The notes under the pieces: generated by a model
The model's database searches: none
Seen by the model: the letters and a program-made list of their open reading frames with translations, nothing else
Told to the model about the DNA's origin: nothing
Source: Daucus carota subsp. sativus
Lineage: Eukaryota > Streptophyta > Magnoliopsida > Apiales > Apiaceae
Direction of reading: 5' to 3'
Assembly: GCF_001625215.2 (NCBI RefSeq)
Contig: NC_030387.2
Location: 496,001 to 560,000 of the forward strand
Length of the DNA: 64,000 nucleotides
Made by a program: the position numbers and the translations under genes
In this document: positions 51,790-62,900 of the stretch, one piece after another
Layout: every line of letters begins with the position of its first letter
Numbering within the stretch: position 1 is the first letter of the stretch

Positions 51790-54175
51790 TCAACTATCTC
51801 TCGATGAAGTCCCTCCATGCTTTCCCCGGCTCTGGAAATCCATCTCGTTCTTGTACCTCGTTGATTTTCTTCGGCCCTTCTTCTTCTCCATATCGGGGTC
51901 ATGCACAACTCTCGGGAAAGCAAGCTCGGTAGGATATCGAGGATCACCCTTGTTTGGAATTGGCTCAAAGATACCATTATAAATCTTCGATTGGTTCTCT
52001 AACTTATACCAATCACCAACAAACCCATGGAAGTCCATCCTCACATGTGAACAACATGCAATTACATGGGAGCAAGGGATTCTATAAGCTTGAAATTTTC
52101 CACAAGTACAACTAGACTCCATAAGACGAACCGTGTGTGTGTTTCCCCCTTTCAACCCATCCTTCCTTGTAACTACTTGGAATAACCAAGTCCCCCGATC
52201 AAATATCTTCACACTATGACCCGTGGAACGTCTTACAGCACGGTTCAAGAGATGGGATGCATATTTGGTGAAAATATTACCTTTCGATACTTGTGTTGCA
52301 ATCTCAAGGCGACGTTGATCAAAGTACTCAACCGTCTTATGGAATAGTACTCGCACCAATGAAGTAAGCGGGAGCCTCCGAGCATCGACAATTGCATTGT
52401 TCCAACTCTCAGCATGGTTGGTAGTCATGATGCCAAAACGATGATGCTCGTAGTCATGTGCTAGTGACCAGTTCCTTACTGGTTTGTCCTCAAACCATGC
52501 AAGTGCTCGAGGCTCTAGTGCCAACAACTCACCCCATAGTAGTTCAAATTTCTTAGGCTGGACCTGATATGCCAACTCAACCAATCTATCCTTCAATCCA
52601 GCTTTCTTGAATTTGGTGGCAAAGTTTGTGGCAAAATGTCTCACACAGTACCGATGATGATTAAGTGGCTCACACCATCCCTCCTTCTGCATAGCTGCCA
52701 TGATCCCTAAATGTTTATCAGAAATGATACATATCCCGTGCCTCCGACCAACCACCAAGCTCCTCAACCTATCCATGAACCACTCCCAGCTAGAGTTGTT
52801 CTCCGACTCCACTATAGCACACGCCAATGGTAGAATGTGACTAAAACCATCTACAGCTGTTGCACTCAGAAGAACACCCGGATATGGTCCATACAAATGA
52901 GTCCCGTCTATCAGTATGACGGGTCTGCAATACTCGAAGCCATCAATGCATGGCTTAAAAGCCCAGAACAATCTCCTAAATGTCACTTCCTGTTCCAAAT
53001 AAATAACAAACATTACATTAGAAAATGAATAACGGAGTCCAAATACTTAATGAAAATGAACTAAATTACACGGTGATAGAAGATACCTCTAGGTGCTCTG
53101 CATCATCCTCCTTAAAGCACCACTCCACCTTCGTGCCCACATTGAAGGACTGAAGAGTTTCCATCAAATGTGGCAAGTCCTCATATGATCCTTCCCACGA
53201 GCCATGAATATCTTCCAATGCAATCTTCTTTGCATTCCTAATCTTCTTTCGGCCCGGCTCATATCCAAACTTATCTTTAGCAGTAGCTAACAACACCTTC
53301 TCCTTAATTGTCGGATCAGCAACAATTTGAGATTTAATGACTCCAGCAATCTCCGAGGCTGTCAAGTTGGGATGATCTCGTGTGATGGTAGTGCTCAAGC
53401 AAGTATGTGGTCCTACACTCTCCATGATTTGAAATTTACCATGTGAAGTCCTCTTTCTAGCTTTCAACTTCCAAATACAACCATCATTTCTATACTTGCA
53501 AGCAACATACCAACTACTCGGATCTGATCGTATCACTCCAATCTCTAAGTGATTCTGAATGTGGTATTGCTTCACCACATGCATCAAATCCTCTTTCGTG
53601 CTAAATAGCCTTCCCTCCTTCAACTCCAACGGGACCTCATTATTTTCAACCTCAACATCGTCGAATGAGGTCATCCTCTCTAAATGGGAAGTATCCACAG
53701 ACATATAGCTATCACCCACATCCTGATCATGTCTAAAATGACTACCCCCCGAATCACGCCCACTACTCTTCTCCCCCACACTCGAACTACTCCTTACCAA
53801 ATTTCCATCACAAGACAATTTCTCTACATAAAGTTCAACAAAAAATGGCATCCCTTTTGACACCACAACACCAAACATTAATTCTACATCATCATCATCC
53901 TCAATAGGTATAATCCCGAATTTCAAATTATCGGGATTTTTAGACCTATAAAATATCCTCAACCTACTACTACTATCAATCTTCAACTTGGAATGTAACA
54001 AAGCACATAAATTGGCATAATTCATAGATAAATCGAGCCTAACATGCTTTGAAACAGGTTTATCATAAATAAAACCTTCTAATTGAGATTCGATAATATT
54101 ACCGTCATGGTATATCCATCCAACAACCGTATTCCCAGCTTTCGAACCCGAGCCCGAACCTGAACCGGAAGCCAT
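51790..54175 (-). CDS. MuDR-type Mutator-like transposase
   Basis: Two exons, 53087-54175 and 51790-52989, total 2,289 nt and encode 762 residues without any stop or frameshift. Start chosen at the MASGSG Met because upstream codons in the open frame have no family match. Order: a low-complexity Ser/Gly start and PB1-like N-terminal region (about 15-120), a MuDR zinc-type DNA-binding domain (about 190-260), and the MULE transposase core. The core shows DGTHL (Asp391), SDKHLG (Asp454) and NHAESWN (Glu557), the DDE triad in the expected spacing. A SWIM zinc finger CxC...CxH follows (C657, C659, C669, H671). It should cut and join the element's own ends and those of related non-autonomous copies. 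Confidence 0.95.
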
Positions 54176-54299
54176 GATTGTATATGAATGTTTGAAATAT
54201 GAATTAGAGCAGATTTTGGGTGAATTAGGGCACAAAAATATTTGGGTGAAATGGCTGTGTATGGCAGTGTGTGTATGGCAGTGTGTATTGGTTCTGGGA

Positions 54300-54590
54300 T
54301 AACAACTAAAAAAAAAGAAAACGCTAGACGCAATAGCGTCTAGCTATTTAAACGTACACGCTAGACGCAATAGCGTCTGTGTAATATTTAAAATATATAT
54401 TAAAACCAAACGCTACTGGAAGTAGCGTTTTAATCTATTTATTTTTTTAAATGTTTAAAATCAAAACGCTAGACGCATTAGCGTCTAGCTGATGTATAAA
54501 ATTTATTTTAAAACAAAACGCTACTAGCTGTAGCGTTTTCATCTAATTATTTTTTTTTTAAAATGTTTAAAACGCTGATTTTTAATTTCT
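54300..54590. repeat. Internal palindrome array upstream of the transposase start
   Basis: Five inverted repeats (AAAACGCTAGACGCAATAGC type and AAACGCTACTGGAAGTAGCG type) and one half-site lie 130-400 bp upstream of the transposase start codon. They have the same ACGCTA core as the arrays inside both ends. This could be a transposase-bound promoter region, or the former end of a shorter ancestral element. Confidence 0.85.
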
Positions 54591-54731
54591 TTTAATTTAA
54601 AAACACATTTGTTTGAATTAAAAATGATTTGTAAAATGTATATTGAATTTGTAAAATGTATATTAAATTAAAAATGTATATTAAAAATGATTTGTAAAAA
54701 TATCAAATCTTTTTTGATGGAAATTTGAATT

Positions 54732-55318
54732 AAACCCTAACCGTCGACCAATTTATATACAGTATGAATTAATATTTCTAAAACCCAAACCTAAACCCTG
54801 AATGTTAAAGGTTGTAAATTTATTTATTCCGCCGGCGTCTCGGCTTCAGGGCCTTCGGCCCTTCAGCCTCGCTTAATTAGGCTCGAGGGAGTAGGGCCTA
54901 CCGGCCCTACACCCTCAATCCTAAACCCTAACCGTCGGCAAATTTATATACAGTATGAATTAATATTTCTAAAACCCAAACCTAAACCCTGAATGTTAAA
55001 GGTTGTAAATTTATTTATTCCGCCGGCGTCTCGGCTTCAGGGCCTTCGGCCCTTCAGCCTCGCTTAATTAGGGTTTAGGCTCGAGGGAGTAGGGCCTACC
55101 GGCCCTACACCCTCAATCCTAAACCCTAACCGTCGGCCAATTTATATACAGTATGAATTAATCTTTCTAAAACCCAAACCTAAACCCTGAATGTTAAAGG
55201 TTGTAAATTTATTTATTCCGCCGGCGTCTCGGCTTCAGGGCCTTCGGCCCTTCAGCCTCGCTTAATTAGGGTTTAGGCTCGAGGGAGTAGGGCCTACCGG
55301 CCCTACACCCTCGATCCT
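54732..55318. repeat. Three-copy ~195-bp tandem repeat with telobox-like motif
   Basis: Units start at 54732, 54923 and 55121 (periods 191 and 198 bp); a fourth start motif is at 55319. Each begins AAACCCTAACCGTCG (telobox AAACCCTAA), contains TTATATACAGTATGAATTAA and the GC-rich self-complementary words GGGCCTTCGGCCC and TAGGGCCTACCGGCCCTA. Copies 2 and 3 are nearly identical; copy 1 lacks one GTTTA-type insert. It lies between the PMD 3' end and the transposase promoter. Confidence 0.92.
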
Positions 55319-55477
55319 AAACCCTAACCGTCGGCCAATTTAATTATTAAAACTTTAACGCTATACTAAAACAGAAACATACGACATGAAATTAAAATAT
55401 TTACAAGATCCGTGCTATCATATATCACAAGTTCAGCATCCTATAACTAGAATGTCATCAAAAACCTACAAATATCA

Positions 55478-57934
55478 TCATCCCCTATGTGAACCAGTAC
55501 CACAGTCAGGAACCTTCTTAGCCCTCTTTGACCGGCGAACAAAAAAGACATCAAAAAGGGGTACAATAGGCTGCGTAGCAGGCTGACTAGGCTGACTAGG
55601 CTGCGTAGACTGTGTAGACTGTGATGAGCTGCCCAAGTCAAAAGGGGGTACCTCTGGTGTACCATGCCAAGGTCGAATCCTATGCTGACGCTGCACAACA
55701 GGAGGAGGCTGCTCTGTACTGGTATCTGGCATCTGAGAAGTCTGCTGCTCAGGTACTGGCTGTGAAGGCAAACTTAGGCCTAGAGAAAAACTAGGCCACC
55801 AGTCACCGGCGGTAGTAGTAGCAGCGGCAGCAGCAGCAGGGGGAGTAGAAGCCTCGGCTACAGTAGCAGTAGCTGTGGCAGCAGCAGCAGCATGGGGAGT
55901 AGAAGCCTCGGCTACAGTAGCAGTAGCTGTGGCAGTAGCAGCAGCAGCAGAAGCATCAGCAACAGTAGCTGTAGCAGCAGTAGCAGAAGACTCTGGGCCT
56001 CGATCCTCGCCTGTACCTAAATGATCCGCATGATCAGCATCATCATCCGGCTCATCAACTAACCGTCCACTGCCTCGGCCTCCATCACCACGAGCACGGC
56101 CTCCTCTGCCACGAGCACGGCCTCTCTCGGCACCACCACGGCCTCTCCTGCCACCACCACGGCCTCCTCTACCACCTGCATCCTCCCCTCCCCCGTCCTG
56201 TCTAGCATCCTGCTCCTCAACTTGACGTGGATCAAACCTGTATGCATTCCGATCTCGGAGATGGTGCAGACTCTGAGTGGCTAGTTGGGACATATCCGGG
56301 AGGACGTCTGCTGTCCTGGCTGCTATAGTCTCTAGCACAACTCCCTGAAATACAACGAATACAAATGCAATATCAACTACTAGAACCCATCAAATAAAGC
56401 ATGACGACTAATACAACTAATACCCCAACTACAGATAAGGAATACACACGACACATATCACAGAAAGTACAGATATAATAGTCAAAAATACTTACCAGGT
56501 GGGTATGCAGTGCACCCAACTGACTAATGAACCTCACAGTCCGAGGCAAGTACCAATCCATGTACTCTGGGACTGTAGCATGACCATCAATCACGTCATC
56601 AATCCAAATATGCTCCAGACGATGCTGCCAGTGTGTCATACTGGGCTGATGTACGACTGCATAATCCAAGACCTTCTGGCCCCTCAGCGTCATACCGTGA
56701 TGCTCGTGGGAGTAGTGTGGCTGATCCGGAATACGCTGTATCATGCCAAACTGTCTAGCAACTCTGTCCGGCTGATGTGGCTCGACTATGTAAACACATA
56801 TCATGGGGCCGCGAAAGCGCCAGAGATGACGGCCGGCTAAACAATAGTCTGGCAGTGTATCAAGAATCCCAGCATAAGGCTCCCAAATAAACTCATGTGG
56901 AGCAAGCGCATCCAATGCCGCCCGAGACGTAGTCACAGTGCTTCCATCACTCTCAACGAATGAATGTCCAACAAGCCACCTATAGACATCATAGGAATAC
57001 AAAAAAACACATTAGTCAATTTAAAAAGACAATTCACAACTTGAAATGTACAAACCAGTAAAAACACAGCTACTATGTACCTGGCTCCATGTGGTCCTGG
57101 AAGCTGATGCCCCCAAAAAGCAACATCCTCTAATGGAACAGTGGTCCGAACAGGGGCAAGAGTGGGCAACCTCTCCCATGCCCATAGCTGCAGTAAGAGA
57201 AGGCATCCAGCTACCTCCTTAATACTCGCTTTGCAACCATTGCAAAGCTCCCTGTATAGACGAGCTAGAACAGCTGGACCCCATGCATAGCCTCCGAGCG
57301 CCTCCAGGTCACGAACAAAATGAACCCACGAGGAGTGTATAAGTCCACCAGAATGGTCGGTGAACAGTGACCCCCCAAACAACTGTAGCAAGTAACACCT
57401 GGCGTGAAGCCTGATCTCCTCAACGCCTGCATCATCACGTAATCTCGCTGGAGTGAGACCCTCTACCCATGTGAGCCGTAGCCTCGAGTTATTGAAAGCC
57501 TCGGGTGGAGGAATCTGTCCAAATACCTCACCAACGATGGTCTCCCATCTCTGTCCAGGTGGAGGGCCTACAGGACACATAACGGGCTCTCCGTCAATGG
57601 GTAACCCGAGCAAGACACCAACATCCTGCAGTGTAATAGTACACTCTCCCATCGGCAGGTGGAATGAATGTGTCTCTGGTCGCCATCTCTCTACCAGAGC
57701 ACCAAGCAAACTCCAATCAAGCTGAAGAGTGGATACCCGAGCTACCCCATAAAAACCGGCTGCCTGCAGAATGGGGATCAATCGAACATCAATGTTCAAA
57801 TCAGACTGGTTGGCATCGCGACGCCTGAAATACTGCAAGGGCGCAGCACCAGTTCTCCAGACAGAACGAGACCTATGAGTGGCCTGTAAGTGAAGAAGGC
57901 TAGGATCACGAGGTCCCTGGTCTCTAATAATAGC
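55478..57934 (-). CDS. Plant mobile domain (PMD, aminotransferase-like) protein carried by the MULE, 5' end unresolved
   Basis: Three exons join in frame: 57081-57934, 56496-56979, 55478-56344 (about 734 codons plus any first exon). The PMD domain spans most of exons one and two, with family-typical stretches such as GPRDPSLLHLQATHRS, FHLPMGECTITLQDVGVLLGLPIDG and WLVGHSFVESDGS. The last exon is low complexity: an RG/GRGG-rich segment, then Ala/Thr-rich repeats, then a KRAKK basic patch. The domain is shared by the host MAIN/MAIL1 silencing-related proteins and by transposons. At 57935 there is an in-frame stop and an AG acceptor-like site, so a first exon with the start codon is expected further right; I could not identify it. 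Coding looks otherwise intact. Confidence 0.85.
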
Positions 57935-58358
57935 CTATGAACAAAAACAAGGAAATACAAAGTCAGCACATCATACTAACCTGAGAGAGAAACTAATTAA
58001 AACGCTTATTATTAAAACAACTAGTTAATATTAAAACAACTAAGCAACTAAGCAACTAAACACTTAATATTAACACAACTAAGCAACTAGTTAATCTTGA
58101 AACTAATTAAAACACTTAATATTAAAACAACTAAGCAACTAAGCAACTAAAATATTAAAACACTTAATATTCAAATAAATAACTTGGAATTTTAAACAGT
58201 ACTTCTCCTGAATAGTTTCTTAAAATAACTATAGTTTTCAGTATATTCATTTTTTTTACTGGTTATAATGCACTGGTAGGGTTAAGTTCATAATGAACGT
58301 AGTATTTGTGTTTCTTAATGCTAAAATTTGGATATCATGTATCTCTTTGAGTTTCCAG
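57935..58358. other. MULE interior between PMD and RBR fragment
   Basis: AT-rich, with many copies of an AAACAACTAAGCAACTA-type word (about 58010-58170). It may hold the 5' exon and promoter of the PMD gene; none is certain. Confidence 0.4.
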
Positions 58359-58892
58359 ATTGTAAAGCTAGCAGCTGTTCGAATGATATTTTTGTCGATT
58401 GGTCAGCAGCTCGCCGGAATGGGGTATTTCTCAGGTCACTGATTCTCATTTCTCTTCAATATTTTGAGTAAACACTAACACTTCTAATGATATTTGAAAC
58501 ATAAAACAGGAAAAGATCATGTTGATATAATAACATTTTACAATGAAATATTTGTCCCGACCGTTAAGCCTCTACTTATGGAACTTGCGCTTGCTGGAAT
58601 TGTTAAAAAGAACAACCATACATCAGAAGCTAGCAATAACAGCGACAAAGGTACAATTTCCTCTACTCCATAGTGTTTCTCAGAAATATAACCGGACATC
58701 GTTGTATCTTTGCTATATCCTAACTCTTGTTTATTCTAATATCCTGATTTACCATATAGTTGTCTTTCCTATTATTCATTTTTATAGTTTTAAAGATGTA
58801 TTTCTAGGCCATTGCCCTGGATCACCCAAAGTATCTACAATTCCCAGTCTCCCAGATATGTCTCCCAAGAAAGTTTCTGCAGCACACAATGT
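58359..58892 (+). pseudogene. RBR: Captured fragment of a retinoblastoma-related (RBR) gene, exons with introns
   Basis: Three exon-like pieces on the plus strand match plant RBR in order. The piece at about 58359-58423 reads FVDWSAARRNG. The piece at about 58507-58651 reads [13 protein letters not shown] then VKPLL. The piece at about 58809-58892 reads CPGSPKVS then [16 protein letters not shown]. Sequence between the pieces looks like the original introns (AG before pieces two and three, GT after piece two). Similarity stops abruptly after AAHNV. Only the pocket-domain middle part of RBR is present, so it cannot make a working RBR. Retained introns mean capture from genomic DNA, as in Pack-MULEs. 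The joins of the first two pieces are not perfectly in phase. Confidence 0.88.
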
Positions 58893-59420
58893 AAACGCCT
58901 TCAAATCAGTCTGTTCTTTGTATACATGAATTTAACCACTCATCAATTCTGATCACTTCCTTTGAAACTGCAGCTTGGCATAATTTCATTCTTTATAACA
59001 ATATGTGTGTGTATGTTATAAATTATTTTTAAACAGAAGTAGTAAATACATTTAAAACCAAGCATGTCAAAGGGCATTGTATGATGGTTCACATGTTTAT
59101 TGCAACCTACAACAGATTCCATTCCAATTTCCAATCTCTACAAATCAACAAGTATCAAAGGGCTATATAAATTTAAGCACAGTTATATACATATTGGTTC
59201 AGACATTTTATCAAACATGTAACATACGAATGCAAATGACTATTTTACATATAAACACAGTACATATATAGTGCCGTATATACATACATTAAAATCCATT
59301 GTTGTGCTTGAAATCTTTGGTATGAAGCCTCCACAAACAAATCAAGCAAAACTACTCTCCTACAAGTCGTATGCAGCAACTCTGATATGCCTCTGTATGA
59401 CTCTGTATAACTGGTTAGCC
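58893..59420. other. MULE interior right of the RBR fragment
   Basis: AT-rich with TATA/ACATA runs. No protein similarity recognised; possibly other captured non-coding DNA. Confidence 0.4.
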
Positions 59421-59427
59421 GTTATGT

Positions 59428-59535
59428 TTAAAAGCGTTTATATATAAGGTTAAAACGCTACTGCGTGTCGCGTTCTCATATAATAAAAGACGCTACACGA
59501 CGTAGCGTCCCAGTCTTATTCCAAAACGCTATTTA
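59428..59535. repeat. Subterminal palindrome group, right end of the MULE
   Basis: At least two palindromes (AAAACGCTACTGCGTGTCGC type near 59453 and GACGCTACACGACGTAGCGT near 59489) and a half-site AAAACGCTATT near 59522. Fewer than at the left end. Confidence 0.85.
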
Positions 59536-59629
59536 ACCTGCGTCTCTAATGGTTATTTTGGGCCATTTTATCAAATATTGTTAATTTGGGCATAAACACT
59601 TAAATTGTGGTTATTTTGGGCCTTTTTTC
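59532..59629 (-). repeat. Right terminal inverted repeat of the MULE
   Basis: Complement of the left repeat (51078-51177) over about 100 bp, with the same block order and almost no length differences in the outer 50 bp. Confidence 0.85.
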
Positions 59630-59638
59630 TCTGGTGGG
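59630..59638. repeat. Right 9-bp target-site duplication of the MULE
   Basis: TCTGGTGGG, identical to 51069-51077. Confidence 0.9.
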
Positions 59639-59937
59639 AAATTATTCATCGTAATCAAGAGTACTTGCTGCAAATAATTCCCAGTTGTTGACCAGTACCA
59701 CGAGGTCACGACTTACTACAGTCTACGACTCTACGGAACACAAGTGTGTCATATGTTATGACCTTTCTCGTGTTTCAGACACCTCAACTCACATCACTTG
59801 CTTGCTCCTCCACTTAAACTACTTGTACTTTCCAATTAAGGTAAACATTACATACACATATTTGTGTGTATATTAGCTTCGGTGCTTGTTATCACAGTTT
59901 GATTAGTGTTTAGATTGAATCACCTGAGCTTCTCCCT
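59639..59937 (+). promoter_or_regulatory. Upstream/5' UTR region of the CAMTA gene, shortened by the MULE
   Basis: Only about 300 bp separate the MULE end from the CAMTA start codon. There is no strong TATA box. A CCAATTAAG-type word and a possible splice donor AAG/GTAAAC are near 59830-59845, so a 5' UTR intron is possible. Confidence 0.4.
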
Positions 59938-62900
59938 ATGGAAGCTTCTCGAACACTTGTCGGCTCCGAGATTCATGGCTTTCATACTATGGAAGGTAAT
60001 TTATATGCATATCGTTGAATTCACTAGTTTAATTTATACTCTCTCAGTGATTTTGTAGTCGGTGATGGCCTGGTGGAATTGTACGGAAAAATTTGTGAAT
60101 TTTTTTATATCATGTCTTGTTTCGTTTTTAGAAATCTGTCTAAAATTTAATTTCAGCTCTGGTGGAATTGAGATAGGAATTAAGTACTGATGAATGCTAG
60201 TGTATTACTAGTATCACGTATTAGTAAGCTATATCAAAAACTACTAACTTATATGTGCCATAAGTAATAATAAAGTTGTCTTTGACAATCATATAAAATT
60301 GATATTCAATTAGGATTTAAATTATTCAAAAAAATATGATGGTATTCGGTCATGATTTTGAAATATAAATTATGCTTAAAATTTTGGTGGTATTTAACGG
60401 GTATCATATAATATCTATTAAAATATGATGGTATTCAAAATTTGATGGATTTTTCCACGAGATAATAGATTTTGTGGGGATTGTCCAATGTATTTTATGT
60501 TTCTAGAAATCCCTCCGTAATTCCCGAGAATCGAGATTTTGAAAGGTTGTGCTTAAATCTTAAGGACTCTATATCAACTTTATGATGTTTTATCTTTATT
60601 TGAAATCCGATAGAGTTCGCATAAAATTAAAGTCACATAGAATCCATTGATTATTATCAGCCCATTAAAATCTGGATTGAATTAACTGTGTTGCTGAACA
60701 ATACAAGATTGGTGCCCTGATGGATATCTGTAATTGAAATAGTGTAAGCAGCTATATCTGTACATCAACGTGAATTTTAGCTTATCACATACTTGAACCA
60801 GCAATGACATTTGCTATTGTTGTTAGGGTTCAACCCAATATGGTAGTATGGGCTTGCATGATCCAATACATATATGTGGGTAATAATTGTATGTATAGAC
60901 AACTATTATAAATGGTATGTCTTGGTCACAACAAAAGGTAATTAGACACTTAAAAAGTAAGGCTTGTATAAGAAATATGGTAATTCTTGGTAGTTTGTGG
61001 TGGCTATATATACATAGTCATATTGTGTTTAATATGTATGCTCAAGATTCAGACTTAGATATCACCTGTGAAAGGATGCTTTAGTATTGCTCAGTTTCAC
61101 CGTTTGAGTATCCTAGTTTGATTGTTTGTATTATTAATAATTGTTTTGATTAATGACACAAGTTGTGACATGGGTTTTTCACGTTATATATTTTGTGTGT
61201 ATCTTGCATTAAAAGGTGAATGTCGTATTTTATTCTTAACATTTTCATATGTTTTCTAATGTTGAATGTGATACATTCAAGTTGCTTGTATTCAGCAGAA
61301 GAGCTAGAAATCAAGTTTCGGGTGCGCTAGGATAAACTTAATTTTGAATATTGGTCTTGATTCAATCATATGTATTTTTTTGCCCAGGCAATATTAATAT
61401 GAAAATATATTATGATTTTAGTAGGATTGTTTTTACAACTGAAATCTAAGTTTGAAGAACTAGATTTACTGTTAAAAGCAGTTATCCTTTTCTTTACATG
61501 CTTTGATGTATTCATATCTTTTCTATGGTTTAATTTATTAATCAGAGTGCGGCCATGCCGGGTTTTTCTTTATCTTCTCCAACTACTTTGTAATTAGTTT
61601 ATTAATATAGATGTCCGCAAGAAGATTTTTTTATATGTAAATCTAGTAAACTTCTAAATTACTGCATAATATATTTCTACTTTTACCTTTGAAGGCTGTA
61701 GGGTATAATAAAGAGGCTAAGCAAAACATAGTAGAAGTAGAAAAAAAATATAACACAAAGCCACACTAGCATGTGCAGGAGTAATTGAGACTTAGACTTT
61801 AATTACATATATAAGTATAACACTTGCTGAAAGGTTAGGGTGAGTGGTAGCACGAGTTGGTTCAAGTGTGGCTCCGCCTTACCTGCTGCAAAGGCTCTAT
61901 GTTGTTTAAGTGCAACTATGCAGATACCAAACTTGAAGGTTTAATATATGTTGGTCAGTTGGTCCTGATACCAGCAAGAGGTTCAAATCATAGTTTGGAA
62001 CTTAAACAAATTACAACAGGTTTCGAGGTTTAATATTGTGGTAATAGCATTTGGCTTACATGGTTTGTTTACTTGTTATTTAAAAACTAATATATTGATG
62101 GAAAGAATGAGGTGCTCTGGTTGCCAGTTTGATCATAGACTAAGAGAAGTATATTCTGCTTGCTCACAAACAAATAAATATTACAGTTATCAGTTTGCAT
62201 CCAAGAATTAATACTCCCTCCGTCTCAAATTAGTAGTCACTTGACTTTTTAGACATATTTTAAGGTGCAGAGAAAAGATAGTTTCTTAAATTAATTTTTG
62301 AATTTTCTTTTTTCGAGTAAAAGTTTGTTATTTATATCATTCTGAAGAAGAAAACTTAAAAGAAAGTATTGGATCTATGTTTTTTTGCACCTTAAAATAC
62401 GTGCATAAAGTCAAAGTGACTACTAATCTGTGACAGAGGGAGAACAATTTATTTTATTATGGTAGCCGTCAAAAGAAAAGAAAATACTTTTAAGTTATAG
62501 ATAAGTGTGCAGGTTGCTACTTTGTGCTAGTTATACTATTACTATGATGTATCTTTGTCAATAAATTCAAAAATATACAGTTCCATTTTAGTCATGCAAT
62601 ATTAGAGATTACTTGATCATATGAGGCATTGAAAGGGTGATAATCTGCTCCAGGACAACCACAGCCGGTGGTCGCGGAAAGTCAAAGATGCCTAAACATC
62701 CTAATTAATTGAATAAGGATGTCAACACCTATAACATTATATAGCTTGGCAAGTGCAGGAAGCCATTTTTATTTCATTTATTACCACCACACAGTGTTAA
62801 TTGGTTTCTTCTTATGAACAGAGCTGGATATTGGTCATGTAATGGAGGAAGCTAAGTCAAGATGGCTCCGGCCAAATGAGATTCATGCAATACTTTGTAA

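Larger units (their letters stand above)
51078..59629. mobile_element. Complete 8.55-kb Mutator-like element (MULE) carrying transposase, PMD gene and an RBR gene fragment
   Basis: Both ends align as terminal inverted repeats of about 100 bp. The left starts GGGTTTCGGCCCCAAATAAC and the complemented right starts GAAAAAAGGCCCAAAATAAC; both continue through an ATGCCC-AAATAAC block and a shared CATTAGAGACG. Perfect 9-bp duplications TCTGGTGGG flank it. Inside, from left to right: palindrome array, transposase gene (minus), second palindrome array, three-copy ~195-bp tandem repeat, PMD gene (minus), RBR exon fragment (plus), third palindrome group. The intact transposase and clean duplication suggest a fairly young, possibly autonomous copy. 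Boundaries are read directly from sequence. Confidence 0.93.

Noticed and set aside
55862-56338. Possible separate gene in the Ala/Thr and RG-rich region
   Set aside because: It splices in frame to the upstream PMD exons and is better explained as the low-complexity tail of that protein.
58543-58929. 128-residue open frame as a real gene
   Set aside because: It reads through RBR exon pieces and intron in mixed frames; the RBR-like peptides only partly lie in this frame.
51078-59629. Alternative reading of the region as an LTR retrotransposon
   Set aside because: No LTR pair, reverse transcriptase or integrase; the MULE transposase, inverted ends and 9-bp duplication are decisive.
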